Assembly (NCBI RefSeq): GCF_014199915.1
Contig: NZ_JACHOO010000002.1
Location: 186,001-250,000 of the forward strand
Reading direction: 5' to 3'
Origin: Prosthecomicrobium pneumaticum
GTDB lineage: Bacteria > Pseudomonadota > Alphaproteobacteria > Rhizobiales > Kaistiaceae
DNA: 64,000 nt
In this document: piece by piece, positions 1 through 7,849 of the stretch
Position numbering within the stretch: position 1 is the first letter of the stretch
Layout: each line of letters opens with the position of its first letter
Translations under genes and position numbers: made by a program
The notes under the pieces: generated by a model
Told to the model about the DNA's origin: nothing
Seen by the model: the letters and a program-made list of their open reading frames with translations, nothing else
Databases searched by the model: none

Positions 1-2
1 GC

Positions 3-131
3 CTCGACGCCGCTGCGCCGCTCGCCGCCGCGGCGGCCGGCCTCTTCCTCGCCGGCTCGCCGGCCGGCTGGGCGGCCGTCCGCGCCGCGGCCACGACGCT
101 CGTACCCCGCCCTCTGGAGACCGCCCGATGA
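3..131 (+). CDS. C-terminal end of an unidentified upstream gene (possible sugar kinase)
   Basis: An open frame enters from the left edge and stops at the TGA at 129-131. That stop overlaps the next gene's ATG (128) in an ATGA arrangement, which suggests translational coupling. Only about 42 residues are visible. They are Ala/Gly rich and end in ATTLVPRPLETAR. A short alanine-rich helical tail like this can be seen at the C-terminus of FGGY-type carbohydrate kinases, and a kinase would fit next to a DenD-like dehydrogenase. The fragment is too short to prove it, and composition alone could produce the resemblance. Confidence 0.5.
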   Translation, partial: LDAAAPLAAAAAGLFLAGSPAGWAAVRAAATTLVPRPLETAR

Positions 132-1165
132 TGCTTCCCGACACCGACCGGATCCGCGCCGTGCTGGCTGCGGCTTGCGTCGGCGATGCGCTCGGTGCGG
201 CGACAGAGGGGATGAGCGCGGCCGAGATCCGCAGCGTCTTCGGCGGAAGGGTGACGGCGCTGACGCCGCCGCCCGAGAAGGCGCCCTTCGCCCGCGGCCT
301 GACGCCGGGCCGGCTGACCGACGACGCGACGCAGATGCTCGCCATGGCGGAGATCCTGATCGAGACGGGCGGCGCCCCCGAGCCGTCCGACGCGGTGCGC
401 GGCCTGCTCGCCTGGGCGGGCGATGAGGAGACCTTCGCCCGCTTCGCCGGCCCGACGACACGGATCGCCGTCGAGGCGCTGAAGCGCGGCGCGCCGGCCG
501 CCTCGGTCGCCGACCCCGGCGTCTATTCCTGCGTCTTCGGGACCTCGAACGGCGCCGCGATGCGGGCGCCCGTCGCCGGCGCGGTGCGGCCCGGCGATCC
601 GGAGGGCGCGGCGGAGATCGCCGCCCTCCTCGCCGCACCCACCCACGACACCCAGATCGCCTTCGCCGGCGCCGGCGCGATCGCCGCGGCGGTGGCGCAC
701 GGGCTCGGCGGCGGCGCGCCCGCCGGGATGATCGGCGCGGCGCTCGAAGGCGCCGCGGCCGGCGAGCGGATCGCCGCCCTGCGCGGCCGCGTCGTCGGCG
801 GACCGAGCCTCGCCCGGCGGATCGCCCTCGCCGCCGAGATCGGCGCGCGGTTCCCGGGCGATGCCGAGACCGCGATGGCCGAACTGGAAGCCGTGATCGG
901 CAATGGTGTCGCGATGGCGGAGGCGGTGCCGACCGCGCTCGGCCTCGTCGTCGCCGCCGGCTTCTCGCCCTGGGCCGCGCTCGTCGCGGCCGTGAACGGC
1001 GGCAATGACAGCGACACGATCGCCATGCTCGCCGGCGCCGTCGCCGCCGCCTATGGCGCGGACGATCTGCCCGAAGAGATCGTCCGCGACATCGAGCGGG
1101 TCAACGCGCTCGACCTGCGGGACACCGCGGCGCGCCTCGCCGAGGCGGCGCGAGGGAGGAATTGA
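128..1165 (+). CDS. ADP-ribosylglycohydrolase family protein
   Basis: A 345-residue protein of the ADP-ribosylglycohydrolase (DraG/ARH) family. These enzymes are di-metal hydrolases that release ADP-ribose or cleave related N-glycosidic bonds. The family signatures appear in order: GDALGAATEG at 19-28, LTDDATQM at 63-70, NGAAMR at 141-146, THDT at 172-175 and the C-terminal metal-binding block GGNDSDTIAMLAGA at 291-304. The paired Asp residues of the last block are intact, so an active enzyme is likely. The start overlaps the preceding stop, and ATG 131 is an equally possible start. It lies with a creatininase homologue and a DenD-like dehydrogenase, which suggests a role in breaking down a sugar- or nucleoside-like compound rather than protein de-ADP-ribosylation. 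The substrate is unknown. Confidence 0.9.
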   Translation: MMLPDTDRIRAVLAAACVGDALGAATEGMSAAEIRSVFGGRVTALTPPPEKAPFARGLTPGRLTDDATQMLAMAEILIETGGAPEPSDAVRGLLAWAGDEETFARFAGPTTRIAVEALKRGAPAASVADPGVYSCVFGTSNGAAMRAPVAGAVRPGDPEGAAEIAALLAAPTHDTQIAFAGAGAIAAAVAHGLGGGAPAGMIGAALEGAAAGERIAALRGRVVGGPSLARRIALAAEIGARFPGDAETAMAELEAVIGNGVAMAEAVPTALGLVVAAGFSPWAALVAAVNGGNDSDTIAMLAGAVAAAYGADDLPEEIVRDIERVNALDLRDTAARLAEAARGRN

Positions 1166-1167
1166 GA

Positions 1168-1995
1168 ATGCCGAAGAGCCGCTACTGGATCGAACTGTCG
1201 ACCCGCGACATCGCCGCCCTGCCGCCCGACACGATCGCCATCCTGCCGGTCGCCGCCGTGGAGCAGCACGGCCCGCACATGCCGCTCGGCACCGACACGC
1301 TGATCAATCGCGGCATCATCGCCCGCGCGCTCGAGCAGCTCGCGCCCGATCTCTCGGTGCTCGTCCTGCCCGAGCAGGCGGTCGGCACCTCGTCGGAACA
1401 CCTCTCCTATCCGGGCACGCTGTCGCATGCGCCCTCGGCGCTGATCGGCATCTGGACCACGGTGCTCGAAGGCGCGGCGCGCGCCGGCATCGGCAAGCTG
1501 TTGATCTTCAACAGCCATGGCGGCCAGGTCGGGCTCCTCCAGCCGGTCGCGCTCGACATCCGCCGCCGCCTCGGCATGCTCTGCGCCTATGCGAGCTGGT
1601 TCGACGCCGGCTATCCGCCCGGCCTGTTCTCGCCCGAGGAGGAGGCTTACGGCATCCATGGCGGCGCGATCGAGACGGCGATGATGCTGCATCTGCGGCC
1701 CGAGCTGGTCGACCGCGCGGCGCTCGCCGATTTTCCGTCGCGGGCGCTCGATTTTCGCACCGCCTTCTCCGAGCTGCAGGCCGATCCCGGCAATGGACGG
1801 CTCGGCGGCTTCGGCTGGATGGCGCAGGATCTCAACCGCTACGGCGTCAGCGGCGACGCCTCCGCCGCGACACCGGAGGCGGGCCGGCGCCTGGTCGAGC
1901 ACGCGGCCGAGAAGCTCGCCACGCTGCTCTCCGAGATCGCCGGCATCGGCGCCGACTTCCTCGTCGCGGACACCTTCCTCTCGGATGGAGACTGA
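1168..1995 (+). CDS. Creatininase-family amidohydrolase
   Basis: A 275-residue metal-dependent amidohydrolase of the creatininase family, which also contains MftE and the formamide hydrolase ArfB. Metal-binding motifs are visible: VEQHGPHMPLGTDTL at 31-45 (Glu32, His34 and Asp43 are likely ligands), GTSSEHLSYPGTLSH at 73-87, NSHGGQ at 115-120, and a Glu in GIHGGAIETAMML at 162-174. The open frame reaches a TTG at 1162, but ATG 1168 is preferred because GGAGG lies at 1156-1160 with good spacing. It overlaps nothing and follows the glycohydrolase stop by 2 nt, so the two are probably cotranscribed. Hydrolysis of a cyclic amide or lactam is inferred from the family; the substrate is unknown. Confidence 0.9.
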   Translation: MPKSRYWIELSTRDIAALPPDTIAILPVAAVEQHGPHMPLGTDTLINRGIIARALEQLAPDLSVLVLPEQAVGTSSEHLSYPGTLSHAPSALIGIWTTVLEGAARAGIGKLLIFNSHGGQVGLLQPVALDIRRRLGMLCAYASWFDAGYPPGLFSPEEEAYGIHGGAIETAMMLHLRPELVDRAALADFPSRALDFRTAFSELQADPGNGRLGGFGWMAQDLNRYGVSGDASAATPEAGRRLVEHAAEKLATLLSEIAGIGADFLVADTFLSDGD

Positions 1996-2002
1996 GCCCT
2001 CC

Positions 2003-2968
2003 ATGCACGTCGCGATCGTCGGTGCGGCCGGCATGCTCGGCCGCAAGCTCGCCGCGGCGCTCGCCGCCGGGGTGCCGATCGGCGGGGTGGCGCCGACGCG
2101 TCTCACCCTCGTCGATGTCGTCCCCGCGCCCGCGCCCGAGCCGGCGGCCGTCCCGATCATGGTCCGAACCGCCGACATCGCCCGGCCCGAGACCGCCGCC
2201 GCGCTCATCGCCACCGCGCCCGACATCCTCTTCCACATCGCGGCGACGGCGATGGGGCAGGCGGATTCCGACTTCGCGGCGGGCTACCGGATCAATTTCG
2301 ACACGACGCGCAGCCTCCTCGAGGCGATCCGGACAAGGGATGGCGGGCCGCTGCCGCGCTTCGTCTACGCCTCCTCGATCGGCGTCTATGCGCCGCCCTT
2401 CCCGGCGCTGATCCCGGACGATTTCCCCGTCCGGCCGGACAGTTCGTATGGCGTCCAGAAGGCGATGTGCGAGCTGCTGCTCGACGATTATGCCCGGCGC
2501 GGCTTCGTCGACGCCGTCGGGCTGCGCCTGCCGACGCTCGCCGTGCGGCCGGGGCCGCCGACCTTCGGCAATTCCGGCTTCTTCTCGAACATCGTCCGCG
2601 AGCCGCTCGCCGGACGGGAGGCCGTGCTGCCGGTCGCCCCGACTGTCCGCCACTGGATGGCGAGCCCGCGGTCGGCGGTCGGCTTTCTCCTCCACGCGGC
2701 GGCGCTCGACGGCGGCGTGCTCGGGGCGGAGCGGACGCTCACCCTGCCGGGGCTCTCGGTCTCGGTCGCGGAGGAGCTCGAGGCGCTCGAGCGGATCGCC
2801 GGGCCGGCGGCGTTGGCGCGCGTCCGGTTCGAGCCGGACGCGGTACTCTCCGGTGCGGCCTACCCCGCCGCTTTCGCTGCGGACCGCGCCCGCGCGCTCG
2901 GCTTCGCGCTCGCCGAGCGCAGCTTCGACGATGTGCTCCGCTTCCACATCGAGGACGATTTCGGCTGA
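2003..2968 (+). CDS. denD: DenD-like NAD-dependent sugar-acid dehydrogenase (SDR epimerase fold)
   Basis: A 321-residue extended short-chain dehydrogenase. It has an N-terminal NAD-binding GAAGMLGRKLA at 7-17, ASSIGVYA at 123-130, the catalytic YGVQK (Tyr149, Lys153) followed by MCELLLDDYARRGFVD, and LRLPTLAVRPG at 174-184. This layout fits D-erythronate dehydrogenase (DenD), which oxidises four-carbon sugar acids to 2-keto acids, better than a UDP-sugar epimerase. ATG 2003 starts directly at the Rossmann strand; ATG 1985, overlapping the previous gene, would add six residues. It is the last gene of the plus-strand catabolic run and converges on the polysaccharide operon with a 13 bp gap. No partner OtnK, OtnC or OtnI gene is visible, so the exact substrate is inferred. 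Confidence 0.8.
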   Translation: MHVAIVGAAGMLGRKLAAALAAGVPIGGVAPTRLTLVDVVPAPAPEPAAVPIMVRTADIARPETAAALIATAPDILFHIAATAMGQADSDFAAGYRINFDTTRSLLEAIRTRDGGPLPRFVYASSIGVYAPPFPALIPDDFPVRPDSSYGVQKAMCELLLDDYARRGFVDAVGLRLPTLAVRPGPPTFGNSGFFSNIVREPLAGREAVLPVAPTVRHWMASPRSAVGFLLHAAALDGGVLGAERTLTLPGLSVSVAEELEALERIAGPAALARVRFEPDAVLSGAAYPAAFAADRARALGFALAERSFDDVLRFHIEDDFG

Positions 2969-2981
2969 GCGGATCTCCTCG

Positions 2982-4115
2982 CTACGGCGGCGCGATGTCG
3001 TCGAGCAGCGCCCGCCAGCGGGCGAGCGCGACCGGACGGTCCCATTCCCGCTCGAAGACGGCCCGCGCCCGCGCGCCCATCGCGGCGGCCCGATCGGGAT
3101 GCCGGGCGAGGTCGAGCACGGTCGCGGCGAGCGCGGCGCCGTCGCCCTCGGGCGCGGTCGCGCCGCATCGATGCGCCGCGAGCAGCCTCGCGACCTCGCC
3201 GTCCGCGGCTCCGATGAAGAGGGTCGGCCGGCCGGCGGCGGCGATGCCGTAAAACTTGCTCGGCACGATCAGCCCTTCGAGGGCCGGCCGCAGCGAAACG
3301 AGATGCAGATCGGCGGCCGACAGACTTTCGGCGAGCCGCTCGCGCGGCTGATAGGGCTCGAACCGCACCGAGCCGAGCCCCTCCGCGGCGACGGCGCGGC
3401 GGAACGCCTCGTATTGCGCGCCACCGCCGATGAAGAGGAAGAGGATCGGCGGTCCGTCGGACACCGCCCGCTCGATGCGGCCGATGGCGTCGAGGAGCGT
3501 CCGGTAATCGTGGGCGCGGCCGAGATTGCCCGAATAGCCGACGACGAAGGCCTCGCCCAATCCCCAGGCCGCGCGGAGCGGATTGGCGTCCCGGTCGATC
3601 GGACGGATGAGCCGACCGTCGGCCCAGTTGGGCAGGACATGGATGCGGCCCTGCGGTACCCCGGCCGCGGCGACCCGCGCGGCCATCCGGTCACCGATCG
3701 CGACGACCGCCGCGGCACGGCGGAGCGACCGGTCGCGCAGCCGGGCGAGGAGCCGCTGTCCGGCCTTGCCGAGCCGTCCCGCGCCGATACCGAGCGCGCC
3801 GGCGACCTCGGGGAACAGATCCTGCAGCCAGTCGATCCGCCGCGCGCCGCGAAGCGCCGCGATCGGGCCGACAACGAGCGAGAGGAGCGGCGGATCGGTC
3901 TTGACGACGACGATGTCGCCGCGCCGGACGAGCCGCGCCAGCCGCCAGGCGGCGGAGAGATAGAAGGTGAGATAGTCGAGGCTGCGGCCGGCGAGGTTCG
4001 CCCGGCCGAAGCGTGAGGTCGAGACCCGGTGGACCTCGACGCCACCGACCCGCTCGACGGCGGGAAGGCGCTCCTGCGGCGCATCATAGCGCTGCCGCGA
4101 GGCGATCACGACCAC
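2982..4115 (-). CDS. Glycosyltransferase family 4, WcaI-like, with a damaged 5' end
   Basis: A 377-residue GT-B glycosyltransferase reading from GTG 4115. Visible motifs are DWLQDLFPE (95-103), NWADG (163-167) and GYSGNLGRAHDY (193-204), as in WcaI/WbuB-type family 4 enzymes that extend lipid-linked sugars. The same frame stays open upstream to 4226 and encodes the expected N-terminal strand (VVFLNRFFFPDHAATAQIVAEL), but it holds no ATG, GTG or TTG. An in-frame TGA lies at 4227-4229, and ATT at 4220 is the only near-start. The protein therefore either begins at GTG 4115 without its first Rossmann strand, uses a rare start, or is inactive. The lost 5' end has a homologue at 5764-5955. This is the last gene of the polysaccharide operon. 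Confidence 0.75.
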   Translation of the reverse strand: MVVIASRQRYDAPQERLPAVERVGGVEVHRVSTSRFGRANLAGRSLDYLTFYLSAAWRLARLVRRGDIVVVKTDPPLLSLVVGPIAALRGARRIDWLQDLFPEVAGALGIGAGRLGKAGQRLLARLRDRSLRRAAAVVAIGDRMAARVAAAGVPQGRIHVLPNWADGRLIRPIDRDANPLRAAWGLGEAFVVGYSGNLGRAHDYRTLLDAIGRIERAVSDGPPILFLFIGGGAQYEAFRRAVAAEGLGSVRFEPYQPRERLAESLSAADLHLVSLRPALEGLIVPSKFYGIAAAGRPTLFIGAADGEVARLLAAHRCGATAPEGDGAALAATVLDLARHPDRAAAMGARARAVFEREWDRPVALARWRALLDDIAPP

Positions 4116-4208
4116 CCGCCGCCCCTCGGCGGCGAGATCGAAGGCGAGCTCGGCGACAATCTGCGCCGTCGCCGCATGATCGGGAAAGAAGAAGCGGTTG
4201 AGAAAGAC
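4030..4208. repeat. Direct repeat copy A (5' part of a GT4 gene)
   Basis: This stretch aligns without gaps to 5765-5943 at a constant offset of 1735. A 58 bp core (4062-4119 against 5797-5854) is identical base for base, while the flanks are diverged. Both copies encode the same N-terminal region of a family 4 glycosyltransferase in the same frame on the minus strand. The pair flanks the AT-rich cassette carrying the Alg10-like gene. Confidence 0.9.
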
Positions 4209-4297
4209 GACGGAAGGAATCGCACGTCACTCTTTATTATTATACGAAACAGTATATATATCTAAAATGGCGGCATTATCTCTATATATATCCTTGA

Positions 4298-5632
4298 TCA
4301 CATCATAAACCCTTTAAATATCGATAGAGTCCCATAAAGTGCGAACCATACGATGACGATCCATAGCACGATACGGATCATTGGCAAACGCGAGCAATAA
4401 ACGCCGAGCGTGAGGAGAAGTTGCGGCTCGACATAGCGTTGCCATGAATATCTTTGTGCAATCAGGCTTACTGAAAACATGAAAAACATAACTATCTCAG
4501 GATAGATGGATTTTTTTCTGTAACAATCGACTCCCATCGCAATAACTATGAGACTGCCGACAAAAATTGAGAGACTCACGAGGACGATCTCGAAATGAAG
4601 GGCCGAGAGCGGCCCTTGCAGGGTCCAGACAATGGACCCGAAGCGCCCGCTGGCCGGGTCGAAGTTGAGCGGCATCGTGGCGACGCAGAGAACGGTCGTG
4701 GCGAGGCCGGCGAGTCCCACAATCAGGCTCGTTCGCGAGGCGAAGCCGAACTGACCAAGCAGCACGAGCGCGAAGGGCCACCCGATCAGTCCCGTCAGGG
4801 CGAGAATATGCGCACCCGCAACAAGGTTGGGCCCGACGGCGGACATGCCTGCGAAGCCCGGTGGCACCAATGCGCCCCAAATCGAGAGCAACAGGATGGC
4901 ACCAAGCCCTGCCACAAGAAGCGGGAACGTCGCCCAGGCGAGCACCGAGAGACCAGCCCCTCCTCCTCCCCTCCGCCAACGTCGAACGAGAAGATCTGCC
5001 AACGGTGCCGCGCCGAGCAGCGCGTTGCTCTGGCGGAACAGGAGCGACAACGCCGTGAGCAAACTATAGGCACCTGCGGACGACGCGTTCCATCGCCGCG
5101 GGGGTATCAACAGCACCAGCATCCAGACGTAGAACGCCAGTGATCCCAGGTCCGTCGTAGGCCAAACCCACGAGAACAGTGGATAGCTCGATGAAAATAC
5201 TGGAAGATACAATACCGTCGCAGATCCCGGCTCAAGCCTGAGCTTTGAAGCAATTCGGATTACCCCCGATAAGAAGAATACACCAAATACCGATTGGATC
5301 AGCAGCGCCGAGATGCCGTCGAACCGCAACTCTGGAAGGCGGAACAAGATGGCCACCAGTGCGAAGACAGCATGCATGCCCGGAAACATCGCAATACGGT
5401 CTGGCGGATACCCGAGATCAAAGCCATTTTGTATGAAATAGTTAATGATTGGAAAATGGGCGAACCTTGAATCCTGTGCTGCCCAGCCGCCGCCCGTTGA
5501 AAAGCCGTGAAGGCTAAAGACAATAAGGACATAGGTCAGAAGGAATCCGGCGACCGCAAAGACTGATCTCGCACGAGAAGTTGGATGGCCTTCGTTTTTC
5601 AATTCAGAGATTACCGTAAAAGGAGATTCCAT
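4298..5632 (-). CDS. Alg10-like (DIE2/ALG10, GT-C) polytopic membrane glycosyltransferase
   Basis: A 444-residue protein with many hydrophobic segments (first at about 23-41, last at about 418-436). It carries features of the eukaryotic Alg10 glucosyltransferase family: an early loop acidic residue in QDSRFAHFP (53-61) followed by FPGMH, TDLGS at 160-164, FRQSN at 199-203 (Alg10 has FRQTN) and QRYVEPQ at 398-404 near the C-terminus. Alg10 adds glucose from a polyprenyl-phosphate donor to a lipid-linked oligosaccharide. A similar job on the outer face of the inner membrane is inferred. The gene lies in clearly AT-richer DNA than its neighbours and between two direct repeats, so it was probably acquired as a cassette. 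The family call rests on short motifs and could also be a distant Wzy- or ArnT-like protein. Confidence 0.55.
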   Translation of the reverse strand: MESPFTVISELKNEGHPTSRARSVFAVAGFLLTYVLIVFSLHGFSTGGGWAAQDSRFAHFPIINYFIQNGFDLGYPPDRIAMFPGMHAVFALVAILFRLPELRFDGISALLIQSVFGVFFLSGVIRIASKLRLEPGSATVLYLPVFSSSYPLFSWVWPTTDLGSLAFYVWMLVLLIPPRRWNASSAGAYSLLTALSLLFRQSNALLGAAPLADLLVRRWRRGGGGAGLSVLAWATFPLLVAGLGAILLLSIWGALVPPGFAGMSAVGPNLVAGAHILALTGLIGWPFALVLLGQFGFASRTSLIVGLAGLATTVLCVATMPLNFDPASGRFGSIVWTLQGPLSALHFEIVLVSLSIFVGSLIVIAMGVDCYRKKSIYPEIVMFFMFSVSLIAQRYSWQRYVEPQLLLTLGVYCSRLPMIRIVLWIVIVWFALYGTLSIFKGFMM

Positions 5633-5763
5633 ATTCGCTGGGAACCCGGACGCGGCATAGAAATTAAAAAAGCGTTACGGGTGATTTCAGGACAGGCAAC
5701 TAATGAATTGCCGCCAATGAACGGCAAAAAAGACCCTCGACCCGGGTATAAGCTGCATATCCT
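5633..5763. other. AT-rich spacer upstream of the Alg10-like gene
   Basis: This 131 bp stretch lies between the start of the Alg10-like gene and the stop of the glycosyltransferase remnant. It is AT-rich like the cassette. No open frame, clear promoter or terminator was recognised. The remnant's TAG stop lies at its right edge, where homology to the intact glycosyltransferase ends. Confidence 0.5.
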
Positions 5764-5955
5764 CTAGACCTCGACGCCCCCGATCCACTCCCGCGTGGGA
5801 AGGCGCTCCTGCGGCGCATCATAGCGCTGCCGCGAGGCGATCACGACCACCCGCTGCCATTCTGCGGCGAGATCGAAGTCGAGCTCGACGAGGAGCTGCG
5901 TCGTCGCCGAATGATCGGGAAAGACGAAGTGATTAAGAAAGAGAGCTATCCTCAA
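5764..5955 (-). pseudogene. N-terminal remnant of a family 4 glycosyltransferase
   Basis: Sixty-three codons start from a TTG that overlaps the galE stop (TTGA at 5955-5952) and end at a TAG. The product (RIALFLNHFVFPDHSATTQLL, then VVVIASRQRYDAPQERLP) is a complete first Rossmann unit of a WcaI-like glycosyltransferase. It matches the upstream in-frame region of the gene at 2982-4226. Homology ends at GGVEV, exactly where the AT-rich cassette begins. The coupled start shows this was once the gene directly following galE, so it is read here as the 5' half of a disrupted gene. It is too short to be an active enzyme. Confidence 0.8.
5765..5943. repeat. Direct repeat copy B (5' part of a GT4 gene)
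   Basis: This is the partner of the repeat at 4030-4208. The 58 bp core at 5797-5854 is identical to 4062-4119. Outside the core the copies differ at many positions, so the duplication is not recent, or one copy came from a related strain. Same orientation means recombination between copies would delete about 1.7 kb containing the Alg10-like gene. Confidence 0.9.
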
Positions 5956-6935
5956 CTTAAACGAGCCATCCTACCGGGCCCGCTCATATAAGCCCAGGCA
6001 TGACCGATCATCTCGTCGAGTTCGCCGAAGCGCGGGATCCAGCCGAGTTCCCGCCGCGCGGCGCTCGCATCGGCGACGAGCGAGGGGGGATCGCCCGGAC
6101 GACGCGGCGAGGCGCGCCACGGGACCGGCCGGCCGGTCACCGCTTCGACGCGATCGATGATCTGACGCACCGAGATGCCGTCACCATTGCCGAGATTGAA
6201 GGCCTTGAAGAGCCCCGGCTCGATCGCGCCGAGCGCCGCGACATGCGCGTCCGCAAGATCGCAGACATGGACGAAATCGCGGACACAGGTGCCGTCGGGG
6301 GTCGGATAATCGATGCCGAACACGTCGAGATGCGGCCGCAGCCCGGCCGCGGCGAGGAGAGCGGCCGGAATGAGATGCGTCTCGGGATCGTGGTCCTCGC
6401 CGAGTTCGCCATCCGGGTCGGACCCCGCCGCATTGAAGTAACGGAGCACGACCGCGCCGAGACCGAAGGCCGCGGCGTAGTCGGCGAGGATCCGCTCCGC
6501 CATCAGCTTCGAACGGCCATAGGGATTGATCGGCGCCTGCCGATCGTTCTCGCCGATCTTGTGATCGGCCGGACCGAAGGTGGCGCATGTCGAGGAGAAC
6601 ACGATCCGGCCCACCCCCGCGGCGCGCACCGCATCGAGCAGCGCGAGCAACCCCGCGACATTGTTCGCATAATAGAGGTCGGGTCGCAGGACCGATTCGC
6701 CGACATAGGCCGAGGCGGCGAAGTGCATGACGGTATCGATCCGGTGCTCGCGCAGGACCGCTTCGACCTTTATCCGGTCCGCGATGTCGCCCTCGACGAA
6801 CGGACCGAACCGAACCGCCCGGCGATGGCCGGTGCGCAGATCGTCGAGCACGACGGGATGATGCCCCGCGGCCGCGAGGGCCTTGCAGGCATGCGAGCCG
6901 ATGAAGCCCGCCCCGCCCGTCACAAGAATGTTCAC
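5952..6935 (-). CDS. galE: UDP-glucose 4-epimerase
   Basis: A 327-residue extended SDR that interconverts UDP-glucose and UDP-galactose in the cytoplasm. NAD binding is shown by GGAGFIGSH at 7-15. The catalytic set is SSTCATFG at 114-121 with Tyr139 and Lys143 in YGRSK. RYFNAAG (165-171) and ETHLIP (185-190) are typical GalE blocks. The open frame extends to 6977, but GTG 6935 is chosen because it begins directly at the Rossmann strand and has GGGAG about 8 nt upstream. It starts 1 nt after the stop of the preceding glycosyltransferase and its own stop overlaps the remnant at 5955. It would supply UDP-Gal, also the precursor for Glf. Confidence 0.93.
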   Translation of the reverse strand: MNILVTGGAGFIGSHACKALAAAGHHPVVLDDLRTGHRRAVRFGPFVEGDIADRIKVEAVLREHRIDTVMHFAASAYVGESVLRPDLYYANNVAGLLALLDAVRAAGVGRIVFSSTCATFGPADHKIGENDRQAPINPYGRSKLMAERILADYAAAFGLGAVVLRYFNAAGSDPDGELGEDHDPETHLIPAALLAAAGLRPHLDVFGIDYPTPDGTCVRDFVHVCDLADAHVAALGAIEPGLFKAFNLGNGDGISVRQIIDRVEAVTGRPVPWRASPRRPGDPPSLVADASAARRELGWIPRFGELDEMIGHAWAYMSGPGRMARLS

Positions 6936-6936
6936 G

Positions 6937-7785
6937 TCAATGCTCCCCGGGTCGTTCCTCGGCCGCCGTGCGGTCACCGAGCGTCGCTTCCAGAACGAAG
7001 ATCGCGGTCATTCCCTCATAGACGGAGAGCATGAACGCATAGGCAAGCCCGGCCCGGCCGTCCCGAAAACCCTGCCGGACCACATAGACATAGAAGAAGC
7101 GAAGCAACGGCCGCAGCAGGACGGGCACCCGCGCGGCGAGCCGCTTGACGGCGCGGCGGCGGCCGACCGCCCCGCCGGCCGCCGCGCTCCCGCCAGCGGC
7201 GGCACGATCGGCCAGGATGAGCCGGGCCTCGTCCCGCGCATAGCGGACATGCTTGTTCAGCCATGAGAAGAGCCCGTGCGAAAAGGAGTAGTGCAGGTAG
7301 GGCACATCGAAGGTGCCGACCCGCGAAGGCGGCACCGCCTCGCGCTGGCCGTGTCCGACCTGGACGAAGCGCAACCGGTCCCGATGGCCGAGCCGGACCT
7401 GATAGCTCGGATAGGAGCCGGCATATTTCAGCCAGCGACCGAACAGCATCATCTTCGACGGAACGAAATAGCCGTCGAGGGTCTCACCGGCCTCCAGCGC
7501 ATCGAGCGCGCGCCGAAATTCCTCGGTGACGATCTCGTCGGCATCGAGATGCAACACCCATTCATGGCGAAAGGCCGCGTGGTCGAGACCCCAGTTTCTC
7601 TGCCCGGCGAAGTCGTCGAAGGGCCTCTGCAAGACGCGGACGCCACGCGCCCGCGCGACCTCGACGCTCCGGTCGAGGCTTCCCGAATCCACAAGGACGA
7701 TGTCGTCACACCATTCCAGGGCGTCGAGACAGGCCGGGAGGTTCTTCTCCTCGTTGAAGGCGAGCAGCAAGACCGAGACCTTCAC
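6937..7785 (-). CDS. Glycosyltransferase family 2, WaaE/KdtX-like
   Basis: A 282-residue GT-A enzyme with FNEEKNL at 10-16, LVDSGSLDRS at 31-40 and the metal-binding DADE at 81-84. The pattern resembles the WaaE/KdtX group of LPS-core beta-glucosyltransferases. The C-terminal third is basic and hydrophobic (for example VPVLLRPLLRFFYVYV), suggesting membrane association. GTG 7785 is chosen because GGGAG lies just upstream and it begins at the first beta strand; an ATG at 7812 would add nine residues. Donor and acceptor are unknown. It lies between the acetyltransferase and galE in the same operon. Confidence 0.88.
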   Translation of the reverse strand: MKVSVLLLAFNEEKNLPACLDALEWCDDIVLVDSGSLDRSVEVARARGVRVLQRPFDDFAGQRNWGLDHAAFRHEWVLHLDADEIVTEEFRRALDALEAGETLDGYFVPSKMMLFGRWLKYAGSYPSYQVRLGHRDRLRFVQVGHGQREAVPPSRVGTFDVPYLHYSFSHGLFSWLNKHVRYARDEARLILADRAAAGGSAAAGGAVGRRRAVKRLAARVPVLLRPLLRFFYVYVVRQGFRDGRAGLAYAFMLSVYEGMTAIFVLEATLGDRTAAEERPGEH

Positions 7786-7849
7786 GACGCGCACTCCCGG
7801 GGGGCTCGGCATCGCCCGTGCAGAGCGCCGTCCTTCCAGACCGGAGGAC

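Noticed and set aside
4220-4300. AT-rich TATATA tracts as a promoter or attachment site
   Set aside because: No paired -35 element, integrase gene or tRNA end is nearby; the tract is simply part of the AT-rich cassette edge.
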